48,517 nucleotides of DNA from Quadrisphaera granulorum (GTDB lineage Bacteria; Actinomycetota; Actinomycetes; Actinomycetales; Quadrisphaeraceae), in NCBI RefSeq assembly GCF_003149145.1, contig NZ_QGDQ01000036.1, forward strand, positions 1 to 48,517, given 5' to 3'. The number at the start of each line of letters is the position of its first letter. The first letter of the stretch is position 1. Positions 24,083 to 33,309 of the stretch are shown here, piece after piece. The position numbers and the translations under genes were made by a program. The notes below the pieces were generated by a model. The model did no database searches. It had not been told where the DNA came from and was given only the letters and a program-made list of their open reading frames with translations.

Positions 24083-25435
24083 TCAGCCCTGCCCTGCCAG
24101 GAAGGCGCTCCGGTCTTGCTCGACCGCCTCGGCCAGGGTCTGAGGCGTGGACTTGCCGGCGTAGAGGAGCTGCAGCTGCTGGGTCAGCGTGTCGAACATG
24201 GTCGGGCTGGACCAGTCGAAGTAGGGGACGTAGCCGTCGTCCTTGTCGAGGGTCTTGGCCGCGTTCGCCTCTTCGACCAAGGTTCCCGAGGTGGCGGGCA
24301 GGGTGGCGTCCGGTGCGAGCGCCGGCACCAGGCCGAGGTCAGCCGCCCGCTGGCCGGCTTCGGGCGACATCATCGCGTCGAGGAAGGCCGCTGCCACATC
24401 CGGGTGCTCGGACCTGGAGGAGATGACCATCGCCGCCGGTGCCGCTCCGACCGCCACGACCGACCCCGACGACTGTGCAAGCTGCGTGTAGCCGAAGTGC
24501 TTCTGCTGCTCCGCATCGAGACCGAGTGATCCGGTGTACTCCCACCTGAAGACGCCCTGGCCGGCCTTGAAGTTCGCGATGGCCGTGTTGTAGTCGATGC
24601 CGTTGTAGCCCTCGGGGAAGTACCCCTTGCTCGCCCAGTCGCCGACGACCTTCGCGGCCTCGGCGACGGCGATGTCGGAGACCTTCACCGAGGTGTCGCC
24701 GTAGACATAACTACCGAGCGCGGTCTTGTCGGCCAGCGCGGCCTGCACGCCGAGCAGCGGCGCGGTGACCCCGTCGAGGCTGCCGTAGGCGAACACGGTC
24801 TTCCCGGCCGCCTTGACGGCGGCCGCTGCGGACTCCAGCTCGGCCAGGGTCGTGGGTGGTTGCAGTCCCAACGCCTTGAGCTCGTCGATGTTGTAGTAGA
24901 GGCCGATGAGCGCGGTGCGTGCCATCGGTGTGCCGAACCACGAGCCGGTTCCCATGGTCGTGAAATCGGTGGAGAACTGGTTCTGCCGGGCGATCGTCGG
25001 GGGGACCGTCTCGCCCCAGCCGTACGCCTCGACATACGGGTCGAGGTTGCGCACCAGGCCACCGCGGGCCAGCGTTCCGAGCGACTGCCATCCGTTGTTG
25101 GCGGAGGCGATGTCAGGGCCGTCGTCGCTCTGCAGCTTCAGGTTGAGGGTGGAGTTCAGCTGCCCCCACTCCTCCGTGGTCCGCTCGATGGTGACGTCGG
25201 GGTGCTTCTTCTCGAAGTCGTCGATCACCGCCTCGATCCACTCGCCCTCGACGCCCGCCCAGAAGTCGGTCAGCTCGAGAGTGACGGGGCCGGAGCCGGA
25301 GATGTCCGTGGAGACGGTCGACGGTGAGGGGTTCTGCCCTGTCGTTCCGCCGCCACCCGGAGCGCACCCGCTCGCCAGCACAGCGATTCCCAGAACGCTT
25401 GCGACAGCAGTACTGCGCAGGATGCCGAGTCTCAT
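24083..25435 (-). CDS. Extracellular solute-binding lipoprotein for carbohydrate uptake
   Basis: 450 residues from ATG 25435. The signal peptide ends in the lipobox L-A-S-G-C (Cys 24) followed by a Gly/Pro/Ser linker. The body has the family 1 (MalE-like) pattern: T-D-F-W-A-G near the start, the V-I-D-D-F-E-K-K-H-P-D-V helix, and A-A-F-L-D-A-M-M-S-P-E-A-G near the end. It captures the sugar outside the cell for the two permeases. The frame stays open upstream but there it crosses the GntR operator region, so the lipobox start is preferred. First gene of the operon, divergent from the regulator. Confidence 0.93.
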   Translation of the reverse strand: MRLGILRSTAVASVLGIAVLASGCAPGGGGTTGQNPSPSTVSTDISGSGPVTLELTDFWAGVEGEWIEAVIDDFEKKHPDVTIERTTEEWGQLNSTLNLKLQSDDGPDIASANNGWQSLGTLARGGLVRNLDPYVEAYGWGETVPPTIARQNQFSTDFTTMGTGSWFGTPMARTALIGLYYNIDELKALGLQPPTTLAELESAAAAVKAAGKTVFAYGSLDGVTAPLLGVQAALADKTALGSYVYGDTSVKVSDIAVAEAAKVVGDWASKGYFPEGYNGIDYNTAIANFKAGQGVFRWEYTGSLGLDAEQQKHFGYTQLAQSSGSVVAVGAAPAAMVISSRSEHPDVAAAFLDAMMSPEAGQRAADLGLVPALAPDATLPATSGTLVEEANAAKTLDKDDGYVPYFDWSSPTMFDTLTQQLQLLYAGKSTPQTLAEAVEQDRSAFLAGQG

Positions 25436-25546
25436 GCTCACCCCACCTGGTCGGGTTGTCGCCGCTCGCTCGATCGAGGCAGCGAGGTGGACACTAACCA
25501 CGATCAGTCCAGTTGAACCAGTAGTCGACGATTGGTAACAAAGTTC

Positions 25547-25569
25547 GTACCAGTCATCACCACTGGTAC
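25547..25569. promoter_or_regulatory. GntR (DasR-like) operator in the divergent promoter
   Basis: Perfect 8-bp arms GTACCAGT (25547-25554) and ACTGGTAC (25562-25569) are separated by 7 bases. ACCAGT also occurs near 25517, and related AGTCCAGT/TTGGTA elements lie at 25506-25537. The ACTGGT half-site equals that of the Streptomyces DasR responsive element. The site sits 11 bases before the regulator ATG and about 110 bases upstream of the binding-protein gene, so it can control both directions. Confidence 0.75.
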
Positions 25570-25580
25570 GGTCTGGCGCC

Positions 25581-26339
25581 ATGGCAGGCAGCGCACCGCC
25601 AGGAGTCGCAGCGGAGGTCTACAACGCCGTCCTCGAGGCGGTGTCCACGGGCCAGTTCGCCGCAGGGTCACGACTTCCCGGCGAGCGGGCCCTCGCCGAG
25701 CGACTGGGAGTCAGCCGCGCGACCCTGCGCCTGGGCCTAGCCGCCCTCGAAGATCAGGGGTTCCTTGAGCGGTCCGCGCAGCGTGGCTGGTTCGTGCCGC
25801 AACGGGTACTGGGAGAGCCCCCGAGCACCCTGCTGTCCTTCACCGAGATGGCGCGAGCGCGCGGCCTGCGGCCCACAGCGAAGGTGCTGCGCCAGGAGGT
25901 TCGACCCGCCGGACTGGAGGAGGCCGAGAAGCTGCGCATCGCTCCCGCCGCCGCCGTGGTGCAGATCGACAGACTGCGCGGCATGGACCAGGTGCCGGTC
26001 TGCTTCGACGTCGTCGTCGTCCCCGTGAACCGGGCACCGGCACTGGTCGACGCCAACCTCGAAGACGCCTCGCTGTACCAGGTGCTGCGCGAGCAGTGCG
26101 GCATCGACGTCTTCCGGAGCGCCTACGCCTTGACCGCGGCGAACGCAGACGCAGCCCTCGCGCGACTCCTGGGAGTCAATCCCGGCGCCGCGGTGCTCGT
26201 CGGCGACGAGGTGGCGTACGAGCAGAACGGTGCGCCCGTGCTCATCGGCTCCAACCGGTACCGCGGCGACGCCTACCGGTTCGAGGCCGACCTCTTCCGC
26301 AGCCACCCTGATGTCCACACCCTCGGCGGGCGGCTCTAG
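25581..26339 (+). CDS. GntR-family regulator, HutC/UTRA subfamily (DasR-like)
   Basis: 252 residues. The N-terminal winged helix (about 10-78) has G-S-R-L-P-G-E-R-A-L-A-E-R-L-G-V-S-R and L-E-D-Q-G-F-L-E-R. The C-terminal UTRA domain (about 90-245) binds an effector, typically a sugar phosphate such as GlcN-6-P in DasR/NagR. It should repress the divergent ABC-sugar operon and itself through the ACTGGT-type palindrome. It ends with TAG at 26337-26339, another ordinary use of TAG as stop. Confidence 0.9.
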   Translation: MAGSAPPGVAAEVYNAVLEAVSTGQFAAGSRLPGERALAERLGVSRATLRLGLAALEDQGFLERSAQRGWFVPQRVLGEPPSTLLSFTEMARARGLRPTAKVLRQEVRPAGLEEAEKLRIAPAAAVVQIDRLRGMDQVPVCFDVVVVPVNRAPALVDANLEDASLYQVLREQCGIDVFRSAYALTAANADAALARLLGVNPGAAVLVGDEVAYEQNGAPVLIGSNRYRGDAYRFEADLFRSHPDVHTLGGRL

Positions 26340-26717
26340 ATGGTTGGCCCCTTGGGAGTCATCAAGCCGTCACGCTGATGGGGCTCACGGAGCACAGCTC
26401 CCGATACCAAGGCTCCCGCTCCACGACGTGCGTTGCAGGGAGGGCCACAGTCAGCGGCCCGGGGAATCAGCCACCTCACCCCAAGCTCCATCGTCAGCCG
26501 GCCTCGGCAACGGTGCGCGACTCGACGAGGATCCGCCAACGGCCGCAATGGCACCGCTGGTAGCTGAGGAGTCCTTCACTTGTGGCGTGCGTCGACACCG
26601 TGGCCCACGAGTGCTGCACCTGCTCCATCCGCGAACGATGACGTCATGCCCTTGACCAGTTCAACCATGACACCAGCGGGCTCAGGCACAGGGGTCGGGC
26701 AGTCGACCCGCAACCCA
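26340..26717. other. 378-bp stretch without a supported gene
   Basis: Between the GntR stop and the end of the CGNR gene. Short frames exist on both strands, but none has a ribosome-binding site, motif or convincing composition. G/C content is locally lower than in the flanking genes. No hairpin or repeat was recognised. Confidence 0.5.
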
Positions 26718-27257
26718 TCACGGACGCGGCACTCGCGCTCGGTGGCGCCGAACCGCAGCGCGGTTGGCGCACCGCACCGAGCAGTACCGCTGACGCCCGT
26801 TGCGAGTGACGTCGACGACGACGTTGACGCACGCGTCACCCACCTCCGGCCCGGCGGCGCAGCGCCGTAGCCGGTGCATCCCCCGGGTCGTCAGGTGGAG
26901 CGCGGTACCCACGCTGATGACCGCCGCCAGCACCGCCGGCAGCGACTGACCGGGGTCGCGGTAGTGCAGGTGCCAGCCCTCCCTGTCGTGGTCGGTCAGG
27001 CGCGGGTAGGCCGCCACCGCCGCCATCTGCGCGTTGAGCAGACGGGCGCGCTCGTCGTCGTCGTCCGCATCGACGACCGTCAACCAGCTGTCGAGCACCG
27101 CTCGGGTCTGCTCCAGGTCCCCCGGCGCTGACGGGAAGGGCATGGTCATGCCGTGCTCACGGGTGCGCGCCACCAGCTGCTCGCGCGTGGCGGGCCAGTC
27201 GTTGGCCAAGGAGGCGGCGAGGAGCACCGCGTACTCGCCGTAAGGGTTGAGGTGCAT
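26718..27257 (-). CDS. CGNR zinc-finger / ABATE-domain regulator
   Basis: 179 residues. An N-terminal helical ABATE domain starts with Y-G-E-Y-A-V-L-L-A-A-S-L-A-N-D-W. The C-terminal zinc finger shows C-A...G-D-A-C and Y-C-S-V-R-C-A-N-R-A-A-V-R-R-H, the CGNR signature with C-A-N-R in place of CGNR. The family is thought to be stress-linked transcription regulators. ATG 27257 start. It runs in the same direction as, and downstream of, the CPBP protease gene. Confidence 0.85.
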   Translation of the reverse strand: MHLNPYGEYAVLLAASLANDWPATREQLVARTREHGMTMPFPSAPGDLEQTRAVLDSWLTVVDADDDDERARLLNAQMAAVAAYPRLTDHDREGWHLHYRDPGQSLPAVLAAVISVGTALHLTTRGMHRLRRCAAGPEVGDACVNVVVDVTRNGRQRYCSVRCANRAAVRRHRARVPRP

Positions 27258-27357
27258 CCAGGGATTACATCAGCGATAGCGGCCGTGGCCACGTGCCGGT
27301 GTCCGAGCCCGGCACCGAAGGATGCGGGGGGCGGGGGGGCAGGTCGTCGACGACGCC

Positions 27358-28218
27358 TCAGCGGACCAGCGCTCCCGTGAGCAGCATCCCCAGCGCCGCG
27401 GCGTTGACGCCGATGTGCACCCCCGCCGCCAGCCATGTCGAGCCGGTCCGCTCCCGGACCCACGCGACAGGCAGGGTGGCCAGCCACACCGTGACCCAGG
27501 ACGACGGCTGCCACAGGTGGTAGACCGCGAACAGCGCACTCCCCAGCATCACCCTCGCCCAGGGGCCGCCCGGCAGCAGCGGCTGCAGCAAGCCGCGGAA
27601 GATCACCTCCTCCACGACGGGACCGACGACGACGGCGACGACCACCCACATGCCGAGGACGAGGGCGAGGTTCACGGGGGAAGCGGAAGGAGCGGCGAGC
27701 AGGTCGGCCACCCCCGTGGACGGCCACGTCGCGAACCAGCCCCAGCGGTGCGCGGCAGCTTCCACCGGCAGTCCGGCCAACGGCAGCACTACCGCGACAA
27801 GCATGGCCGGGAGGCCCGCCACGAGCACCTGCCTGGCGCGCGGACGCCGCAGGCCCAGCCGGTCACGAAGGTCCACGGGGTTCACCGGGTTCATCGGGAC
27901 CGTGACCCCGTCCAGCGGGGTGCGGTCACCCCCGTGAGCACAGACGATGCCCTCGGCGGCCAGTCGCCGTCGTAGTGCCGCCCATGCCAGCACGGGCAGC
28001 ACCGTGCCCACGAGGACGAGCAGCAGGAACACCGGCGGCATCCCCCACCGGGTGGCCGTGGGCGCGAGCGCCAGCCACGGCACCGCGATCGCCATACCCA
28101 TCACCGCGTGGTGTGCGAGCACGACCCCGACGGCGGACGGGCGTCGCACGGGCGCGGCGGCGTCGTCCTCGGCGTGGTCTCCGGGTTGGTCCCCGGTGAG
28201 CATCGTGTCGGTCGTCAT
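27358..28218 (-). CDS. CPBP-family intramembrane metalloprotease (CAAX protease-like)
   Basis: 286 residues with about eight membrane helices. Conserved CPBP motifs are present: E-E-V-I-F-R-G (paired Glu and Arg), A-V-Y-H-L-W (His) and H-I-G-V-N (HxxxN), which together hold the catalytic site. Roles in the family include prenyl-protein processing and bacteriocin self-immunity. ATG 28218 gives an acidic cytoplasmic N-terminus. It is divergent from a wHTH regulator with a long palindrome in the shared promoter region, which suggests that regulator may control it. Confidence 0.88.
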   Translation of the reverse strand: MTTDTMLTGDQPGDHAEDDAAAPVRRPSAVGVVLAHHAVMGMAIAVPWLALAPTATRWGMPPVFLLLVLVGTVLPVLAWAALRRRLAAEGIVCAHGGDRTPLDGVTVPMNPVNPVDLRDRLGLRRPRARQVLVAGLPAMLVAVVLPLAGLPVEAAAHRWGWFATWPSTGVADLLAAPSASPVNLALVLGMWVVVAVVVGPVVEEVIFRGLLQPLLPGGPWARVMLGSALFAVYHLWQPSSWVTVWLATLPVAWVRERTGSTWLAAGVHIGVNAAALGMLLTGALVR

Positions 28219-28237
28219 GGCCGCAGGGTCAGAGGCA

Positions 28238-28273
28238 GTCGACTCAGCCCACCAGGGGTTCTGCTGAGTCGAC
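28238..28273. promoter_or_regulatory. 11-bp-arm palindrome between divergent protease and regulator genes
   Basis: GTCGACTCAGC (28238-28248) and GCTGAGTCGAC (28263-28273) are perfectly complementary around a 14-base spacer, 19 bases upstream of the protease ATG and 65 bases upstream of the regulator ATG. This is a good candidate operator for the wHTH protein encoded at 28339. Confidence 0.7.
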
Positions 28274-28338
28274 CGACGGCTACCGTCGCGGGGCCGCGAC
28301 GTGTGGCGCACAGCGGTGACGGCGAAGGGGCGGCTGCG

Positions 28339-29028
28339 ATGGGGACGCTGGACGGTCCGACGAACACGTCTCCGGCTCGTGATCCCGAGGCTCGGGAGGT
28401 CCGGCTGCGCGACGCCTCAACGGTGCGTTCCCTGCTGGACCCGTTGACCCGGCAGGTGCTGGCGATCTTCTGCGGGCGGTCGGTGGAGACCGCGCAAGCG
28501 GCCCGCGAGCTGGGATGGAGCACCGAGCGCACCGCCCACCACGTCGCCAGGCTGCACCGCGCCGGGGTGCTGCGGGAGGTGTCTCGTCGTGAGCACTCCG
28601 GGCGCGCCGTCGTCACCTGGACCGCACCGCAGGTGCTGCGCGGCTCGTTGGACCTGCTGCCCGAGGCCGATGTCACCGCCGTTTTCGACGAGGTCGACGC
28701 CGCCGGACGGAAGCCCTTCCTGCAGGCACTGGCGCGAGCTGCTGTGCAACGAGGGCTGCTGAGCTGGGACGTCGTCGTCCATCGGAAAGACGGTGAGGAG
28801 GGCGGGCTGCGGCTCTCGGTTTCACCCGAGGGAACGCGGTGGTTGCCCGGCGATGCCACCGAGCGCGCGGAGCAGGCGCCGCCGGTGGTGCTGTCGTGGC
28901 TCCCCCTCGCGCTGAACGCCGACCAGGCGCGCCGCCTCCAGCAGACGCTGCTGGACCTGGCCGCCGAGCAACCCGTCGCCACGGGCGCTCCGACGCACCT
29001 GTGCGGGCTCTTCCTCACGCCGCTGTGA
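28339..29028 (+). CDS. Winged-helix (ArsR-like) transcription regulator
   Basis: 229 residues from ATG 28339. A wHTH lies at about residues 30-95: helix V-R-S-L-L-D-P-L-T-R-Q-V-L, the turn A-A-R-E-L-G-W-S-T-E-R-T-A-H-H-V-A-R-L and wing residues V-S-R-R-E-H-S-G-R. The C-terminal part is a mixed alpha/beta domain ending in a helix, of a kind seen in ArsR-like proteins of actinobacteria. No metal-binding cysteines. Divergent from the CPBP protease. Confidence 0.8.
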   Translation: MGTLDGPTNTSPARDPEAREVRLRDASTVRSLLDPLTRQVLAIFCGRSVETAQAARELGWSTERTAHHVARLHRAGVLREVSRREHSGRAVVTWTAPQVLRGSLDLLPEADVTAVFDEVDAAGRKPFLQALARAAVQRGLLSWDVVVHRKDGEEGGLRLSVSPEGTRWLPGDATERAEQAPPVVLSWLPLALNADQARRLQQTLLDLAAEQPVATGAPTHLCGLFLTPL

Positions 29029-29060
29029 GGTCAGGGCGCGCGGCTCCGCGCGCCCTGACC
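29029..29060. terminator. Bidirectional hairpin terminator
   Basis: Perfect 15-bp arms (29029-29043 and 29046-29060, GGTCAGGGCGCGCGG and its complement) close on a 2-base centre, immediately after the TGA of the wHTH gene and 34 bases before the end of the convergent AAA+ gene. Confidence 0.8.
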
Positions 29061-29094
29061 TGATGAGCTCCGGCTCAGCCTGCCCCGAGCACGG

Positions 29095-30396
29095 TCACAG
29101 GCGCGCCAGGGTCGTGATGTCCTCGGCGAACTCCGCGGCGGTCTCCGCCGAGACGGTGGCACGGGTGCTGGCCACGGCTCGCAAGTAGTCCTGCGTGGTC
29201 GGACCGTCACCGACCACGTCCCCGCTCGATCCCGACTCCGCCGCCCGAGCCAGCGCGTGCTCCATCGCCGCCTGGGAAGCGCGGCGCGCGGCGAACTCGA
29301 TGTCAGCCGGTGAGAACCCCTCGCTGTGGGCCACCACCTCGGCCAGATCGACGTCCACGGCACCCGCAGGTAAGTACGCCTGCCAGATCGCGTGACGGGC
29401 GGCGGCGTCAGGCAGGCCGATCGGCAGCACGTAGTCGAAGCGCCCGTGCCGCAGGAACGCCCCATCGATGGCACGGATGAAGTTCGTCGCGCACACCAGC
29501 AGCCGACCCGGCTGCTCCCGGAACGCCGGGATGATCTTCAACAGCTCGTTGGTGACCCCCTGCAGCGGCGAGGGCGGCTCCCCGCCGCGGCGCCCGGCGA
29601 TCTCCTCGACCTCGTCGATGAAGACGACGACGTGCTCCAGCGCCGCGATCTTCGTGAACGTCTCCCGCAGCGCCCCGGCCAGCCCCGCCGGGTCAGCGGC
29701 CAGCCGCGAGGGGAAGACCTCCACGAACGGCCACTCCAGCCGCGAGGCGATGGCCTTGGCGAAGGTGGTCTTGCCGGTGCCGGGAGGACCGAACAGGACG
29801 ACGGCGCGCGGCGGCGCTACCCCGAACCTGTCGGCCACGTCGGGGTGAGCCAGCGGGACCACCAGCCGCCGCTCCAGCAGCGACTTCTCCTCGGTCATCC
29901 CGCCGATGGCGTCCCAGCGGTCGCGGGAGAGCATCCGCCCGCCCAGCTCCCCCAGCAGCGCCACCTCGGCGCGCTGCAGCGGCAGGTCACGCTCGAGGTA
30001 GTGCAGGTCCTTCTGGATGGTGAAGCCCTGCCGCGCGAAGGCCTCCAGGGCCACCTGGTCATCGGCCAGCAGCGCTGACAGCTTGGTGAGGCCGGTGCCG
30101 GTCATCTCCCGCTCCAGTGCGGCCAGCAGCCGCGGACCGAGCGCCTCGTGACCGGGGGCGGTGCCCAGGAACACCACCCAACCCTGCGCGTGCGCGGCGC
30201 GCCCCACCACCGCACCCACCAGGCGGCCCGCGTCGTGGGCGACCACGGCGTGGTCCTTCTCGCAGGAGGCCAGCACTTCCGCCAGCCCGTACACAGGCTG
30301 CCCCGCCGAGCGACTGCTGGCCTCCCACAGCGCGAGCACCCCCTCGACGTCGTCGGCATGAAAGGGGCGCATCGTCACGCGGCTCATGGCGGTCAT
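29095..30396 (-). CDS. GNAT acetyltransferase-AAA+ ATPase fusion
   Basis: 433 residues in two parts. Residues 1-140 read as a GNAT fold (an N-terminal M-R-P-F-H-A-D-D-V-E-G strand-helix, then G-x-x-x-x-x-G-P-R-L-L-A-A-L-E as the acetyl-CoA loop). Residues 160-433 are an AAA+ module with Walker A G-P-P-G-T-G-K-T (203-210), Walker B V-V-V-F-I-D-E-V-E-E, a sensor-1 C-A-T-N and the arginine-finger region L-R-H-G-R-F-D. Classical AAA order suggests a ring ATPase that remodels a protein; the GNAT part may modify it. The acetyl-CoA loop is imperfect, so that domain may only bind. Confidence 0.85.
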   Translation of the reverse strand: MTAMSRVTMRPFHADDVEGVLALWEASSRSAGQPVYGLAEVLASCEKDHAVVAHDAGRLVGAVVGRAAHAQGWVVFLGTAPGHEALGPRLLAALEREMTGTGLTKLSALLADDQVALEAFARQGFTIQKDLHYLERDLPLQRAEVALLGELGGRMLSRDRWDAIGGMTEEKSLLERRLVVPLAHPDVADRFGVAPPRAVVLFGPPGTGKTTFAKAIASRLEWPFVEVFPSRLAADPAGLAGALRETFTKIAALEHVVVFIDEVEEIAGRRGGEPPSPLQGVTNELLKIIPAFREQPGRLLVCATNFIRAIDGAFLRHGRFDYVLPIGLPDAAARHAIWQAYLPAGAVDVDLAEVVAHSEGFSPADIEFAARRASQAAMEHALARAAESGSSGDVVGDGPTTQDYLRAVASTRATVSAETAAEFAEDITTLARL

Positions 30397-30541
30397 CCTG
30401 CGGTGTCGGCCACGTCGGGGGCTACCAGGTGCGGCTCGGTGCCATAGGGGACCGCATGGGTGGGTTCTGACGAGCTGGCCTCATGGCGGTCACCCGCAGG
30501 GGGGACCATCACGGCGGCCCCGCGCGGAGAGGATGTGTCCG

Positions 30542-33214
30542 ATGAGCAGCGAGCCGGCCCACGGGCCCACGACGCGCCAGGCACTGTGGGACCTGTCCGC
30601 GGCAGCCGCGGGCATCGGCACCTACGTCCTGCACCTGCCCGGCGAGCAGCTCGAGGTCGACGACCGCCTGCTGGAGCTGTCCGAGCTGAGCCGCGCCACC
30701 TTCAGCGGGCGCCCCGCTGACGTCTACGCCAACGTGCACCCCGACGACGTCGACGACGTCGTCGCCCGTGTCCAACGCGCGATCGCCAGCGCCGGGACCT
30801 ACGCCGCGGAGTACCGCATCGTGTTGCCCGGCGGGGGTCATCGCTTGGTCGCTGCGCGCGGGCGGATCCTCACCGACGAGCAGGGTGCGACAACCGCGCT
30901 GGTGGGCGCGGTGTATGACGTCACCGAGTCCCGTGAGGCCACCGCCCGCACCGCCGCCGTCCTGGAGACGATGGCAGTGGGGTACCTGGCCCTGGACGCC
31001 GACTGGTCCGTCACCTACGTCAATGCTGCCGCCGAGCACATCGCCCAGGCGAGCAGAGCCGACCTGGTCGGGCGCAGCTTCTGGGAGGTGTTCCCGGCCA
31101 CTGTCGGCACCGAGTTCGAGCGCAGCTACCGCCACGCGGTGGCCACCGGTGAACCAGTCAGCTTCGACGCTTACTACCCCGCGCCGCTGGACGTGTGGGT
31201 GGAGGTGCGCGCCGTCCCCGCTCCCGACGGCCTGGCGCTGTACTTCCTGGACATCACCGAGCGGGTCCAGTCCCGCGCCGCCGCGGAACGGGCCGGCGCC
31301 CGGCTCGCCGCCCTGGGCCGCATCGCGCTGTCCTTGAACGACGCCGAGAGCCTCGAGGAGCTCGCCGTCATCATGGCCGAGCAGGGTCAGGCGGCCTTGG
31401 ACGCCGACGGCGGCGCCGTCGCGGTGCCGGACCCGAACGATGCCGAGCAGCTGGTGTCCTACATCTCCTCCAGCCTGGGTGAGCGGACCCGCGCGCAGTA
31501 CAGCCGGATGCCCCTGGACGCCCACCTGCCGGTGACGCAGGCTGCCCGCACCGCCACGAGGGTGCTCATCCACGACCTCGCCGAAGGGGTCGCCTTCGGC
31601 CCGGTGCCGGAAGAGGTCAGCGTGACGACCGGGTGCCAGGCCTGGGCATGCCTGCCGCTGGTGGCGCGCGGCCGGCTGCTGGGGGTCCTCAGCGTCGGCT
31701 GGAAGCAGCCGCAGCAGTTCGAGGGTGAACAGCTGGAGCTGCTGGAGACCTACGCCGCCCAGTGCGCCCAGGCGTTGCAGCGGTTGGAGGCCCGCAAGGC
31801 CGAGCGCGCCGCAGCGGAGCAGGCGCAGGCAGCCGCTCTGGCCGAGCGCGCCAGCGGCCAGCGCCAGGCCACGCTGGTCGCCATCGCGCAGGCCCTGGCC
31901 GATGCCGACACCCGGGACGGCGTGCTGACGGTCTTGTCCACCTGGGGCGCGTCCCTGCTGGGCGCCAACGGGTGCGGACTGTGCCTGCGCGAGGCCGACG
32001 GAGCCCATGTGCTCACCTCGGTCACCGACACCTACGCCGAGGTGGGCACCAGGCTCCAGCGTGTCCCGGCCGACTTCCCCCTGCCCGTCATCCGGGCAGC
32101 CACCACGGGAGCTGCCTTCTAGCTGGACGACCGGGAGCAGACCGAAGCCGCCTTCCCCGGCTCAGCGGCGCTGTACGCCGAAGCAAACGTGCATGCCTGG
32201 GCCGCGGTGCCGCTGCAGGGACGCCGCCAGCTGCTGGGGTGCGTGACGCTCGGCTTCACCGAACCCCACTCCTGGAGCGGCTCCGAGCGTGAGCTGCTGC
32301 AGGCCTTCGCGGCGTTGACCGCTCAGGCGCTGGACCGCATCGGCGCGCACGCGGCCGAGCATGCCGCCCTGGCTGAAGTCGCCGGCATCGCCGAGACCCT
32401 GCAGCGCTCCATGCTCACCGCTCCGCCCGAACCGGACCACCTGCAGATCGCGGTCCGCTACGCGGCCGCATCCAGCGCTGCTGAGGTCGGTGGGGACTGG
32501 TACGACGCCTTCGTCACCTCCGAAGGGCTGACCACGCTGGTGGTCGGAGACGTCACCGGCCACGACATGCGCGCTGCCGCCGTGATGGGGCAGTTGCGCA
32601 ACCTGCTGCGCGGGATCGCCTTCACCCTCGGTGAGCCCCCCGCTCGGGCGCTGGCGGCCCTGGACCGGGCCGCCGCCGGTCTGGGCATCGACACCGTAGC
32701 CACCGTGGTCATCGCCCAGATCGAAGTCGACGAGGCCCACCGCGCGGCGGGCACGCGGCTGCTCCGCTGGTCCAACGCCGGGCACCTTCCTCCGCTGCTC
32801 CTGACCGCCGAGGGCGCTGTCTCCTACCTTCAGCCGGACGACTCGGACGTGGTGCTGGGCTGGGACCCGAGCACCGACCGGCACGACCACGAGCTCGTCC
32901 TGCCCGTAGGGGCGACGGTGCTGCTGTTCACCGACGGCCTGGTCGAGCGCCGCGGCGCCAGCCTCGAGCACGGTCTCGCGTGGCTGGCCGGCGCCGTCGC
33001 GGAGCTCGCGGACGCGCCGCTGGAGGAGCTGTGCGACGCGCTGCTGGAGCTCGTCGGTGACCACCTCGACGACGACGTAGCGCTGCTGGCGCTGCGTGCC
33101 TACGCCGAGGACGAGCCCCGCCCTGCTGAAGCCGGCCCTTCCCACGTGCCCGCGGGGCACGAGGCCGTCCAGGCGGCCAGACCCGAGAACGACGCCCCGT
33201 CGGAGGGCTCGTGA
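30542..33214 (+). pseudogene. PAS-PAS-GAF-GAF-SpoIIE phosphatase interrupted by an in-frame TAG
   Basis: ATG 30542 follows GGAGAGG. One frame of 890 codons to TGA 33214 contains PAS-like domains (about 20-130 and 140-255), two GAF domains (about 280-430 and 455-610) and a PP2C/SpoIIE Ser phosphatase with metal-binding motifs G-G-D-W-Y-D, G-D-V-T-G-H-D, T-D-G-L-V-E and D-D-D-V-A-L. Such proteins dephosphorylate anti-sigma antagonists on sensing light, redox or ligands. Codon 527 (32120-32122) is TAG inside GAF2, in T-G-A-A-F-stop-L-D-D-R-E-Q. Related GAF domains often read P-V-W-L-x-S-R-E there, suggesting TGG changed to TAG. As it stands the phosphatase would be made only by readthrough or from an internal start near 32189. 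Confidence 0.85.
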
Positions 33215-33309
33215 GGTCGTCGGGACGACGGGCACGCGGAGATCGTCTTGGAAAGCGGTCCATCGGCGAGACCCCTGGACGGCCGCCACGTCAACCTTCA
33301 GGGCAACCG

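Noticed and set aside
30509-32008. 499-codon minus-strand frame
   Set aside because: Antisense to PAS/GAF domains that are clearly coding on the other strand.
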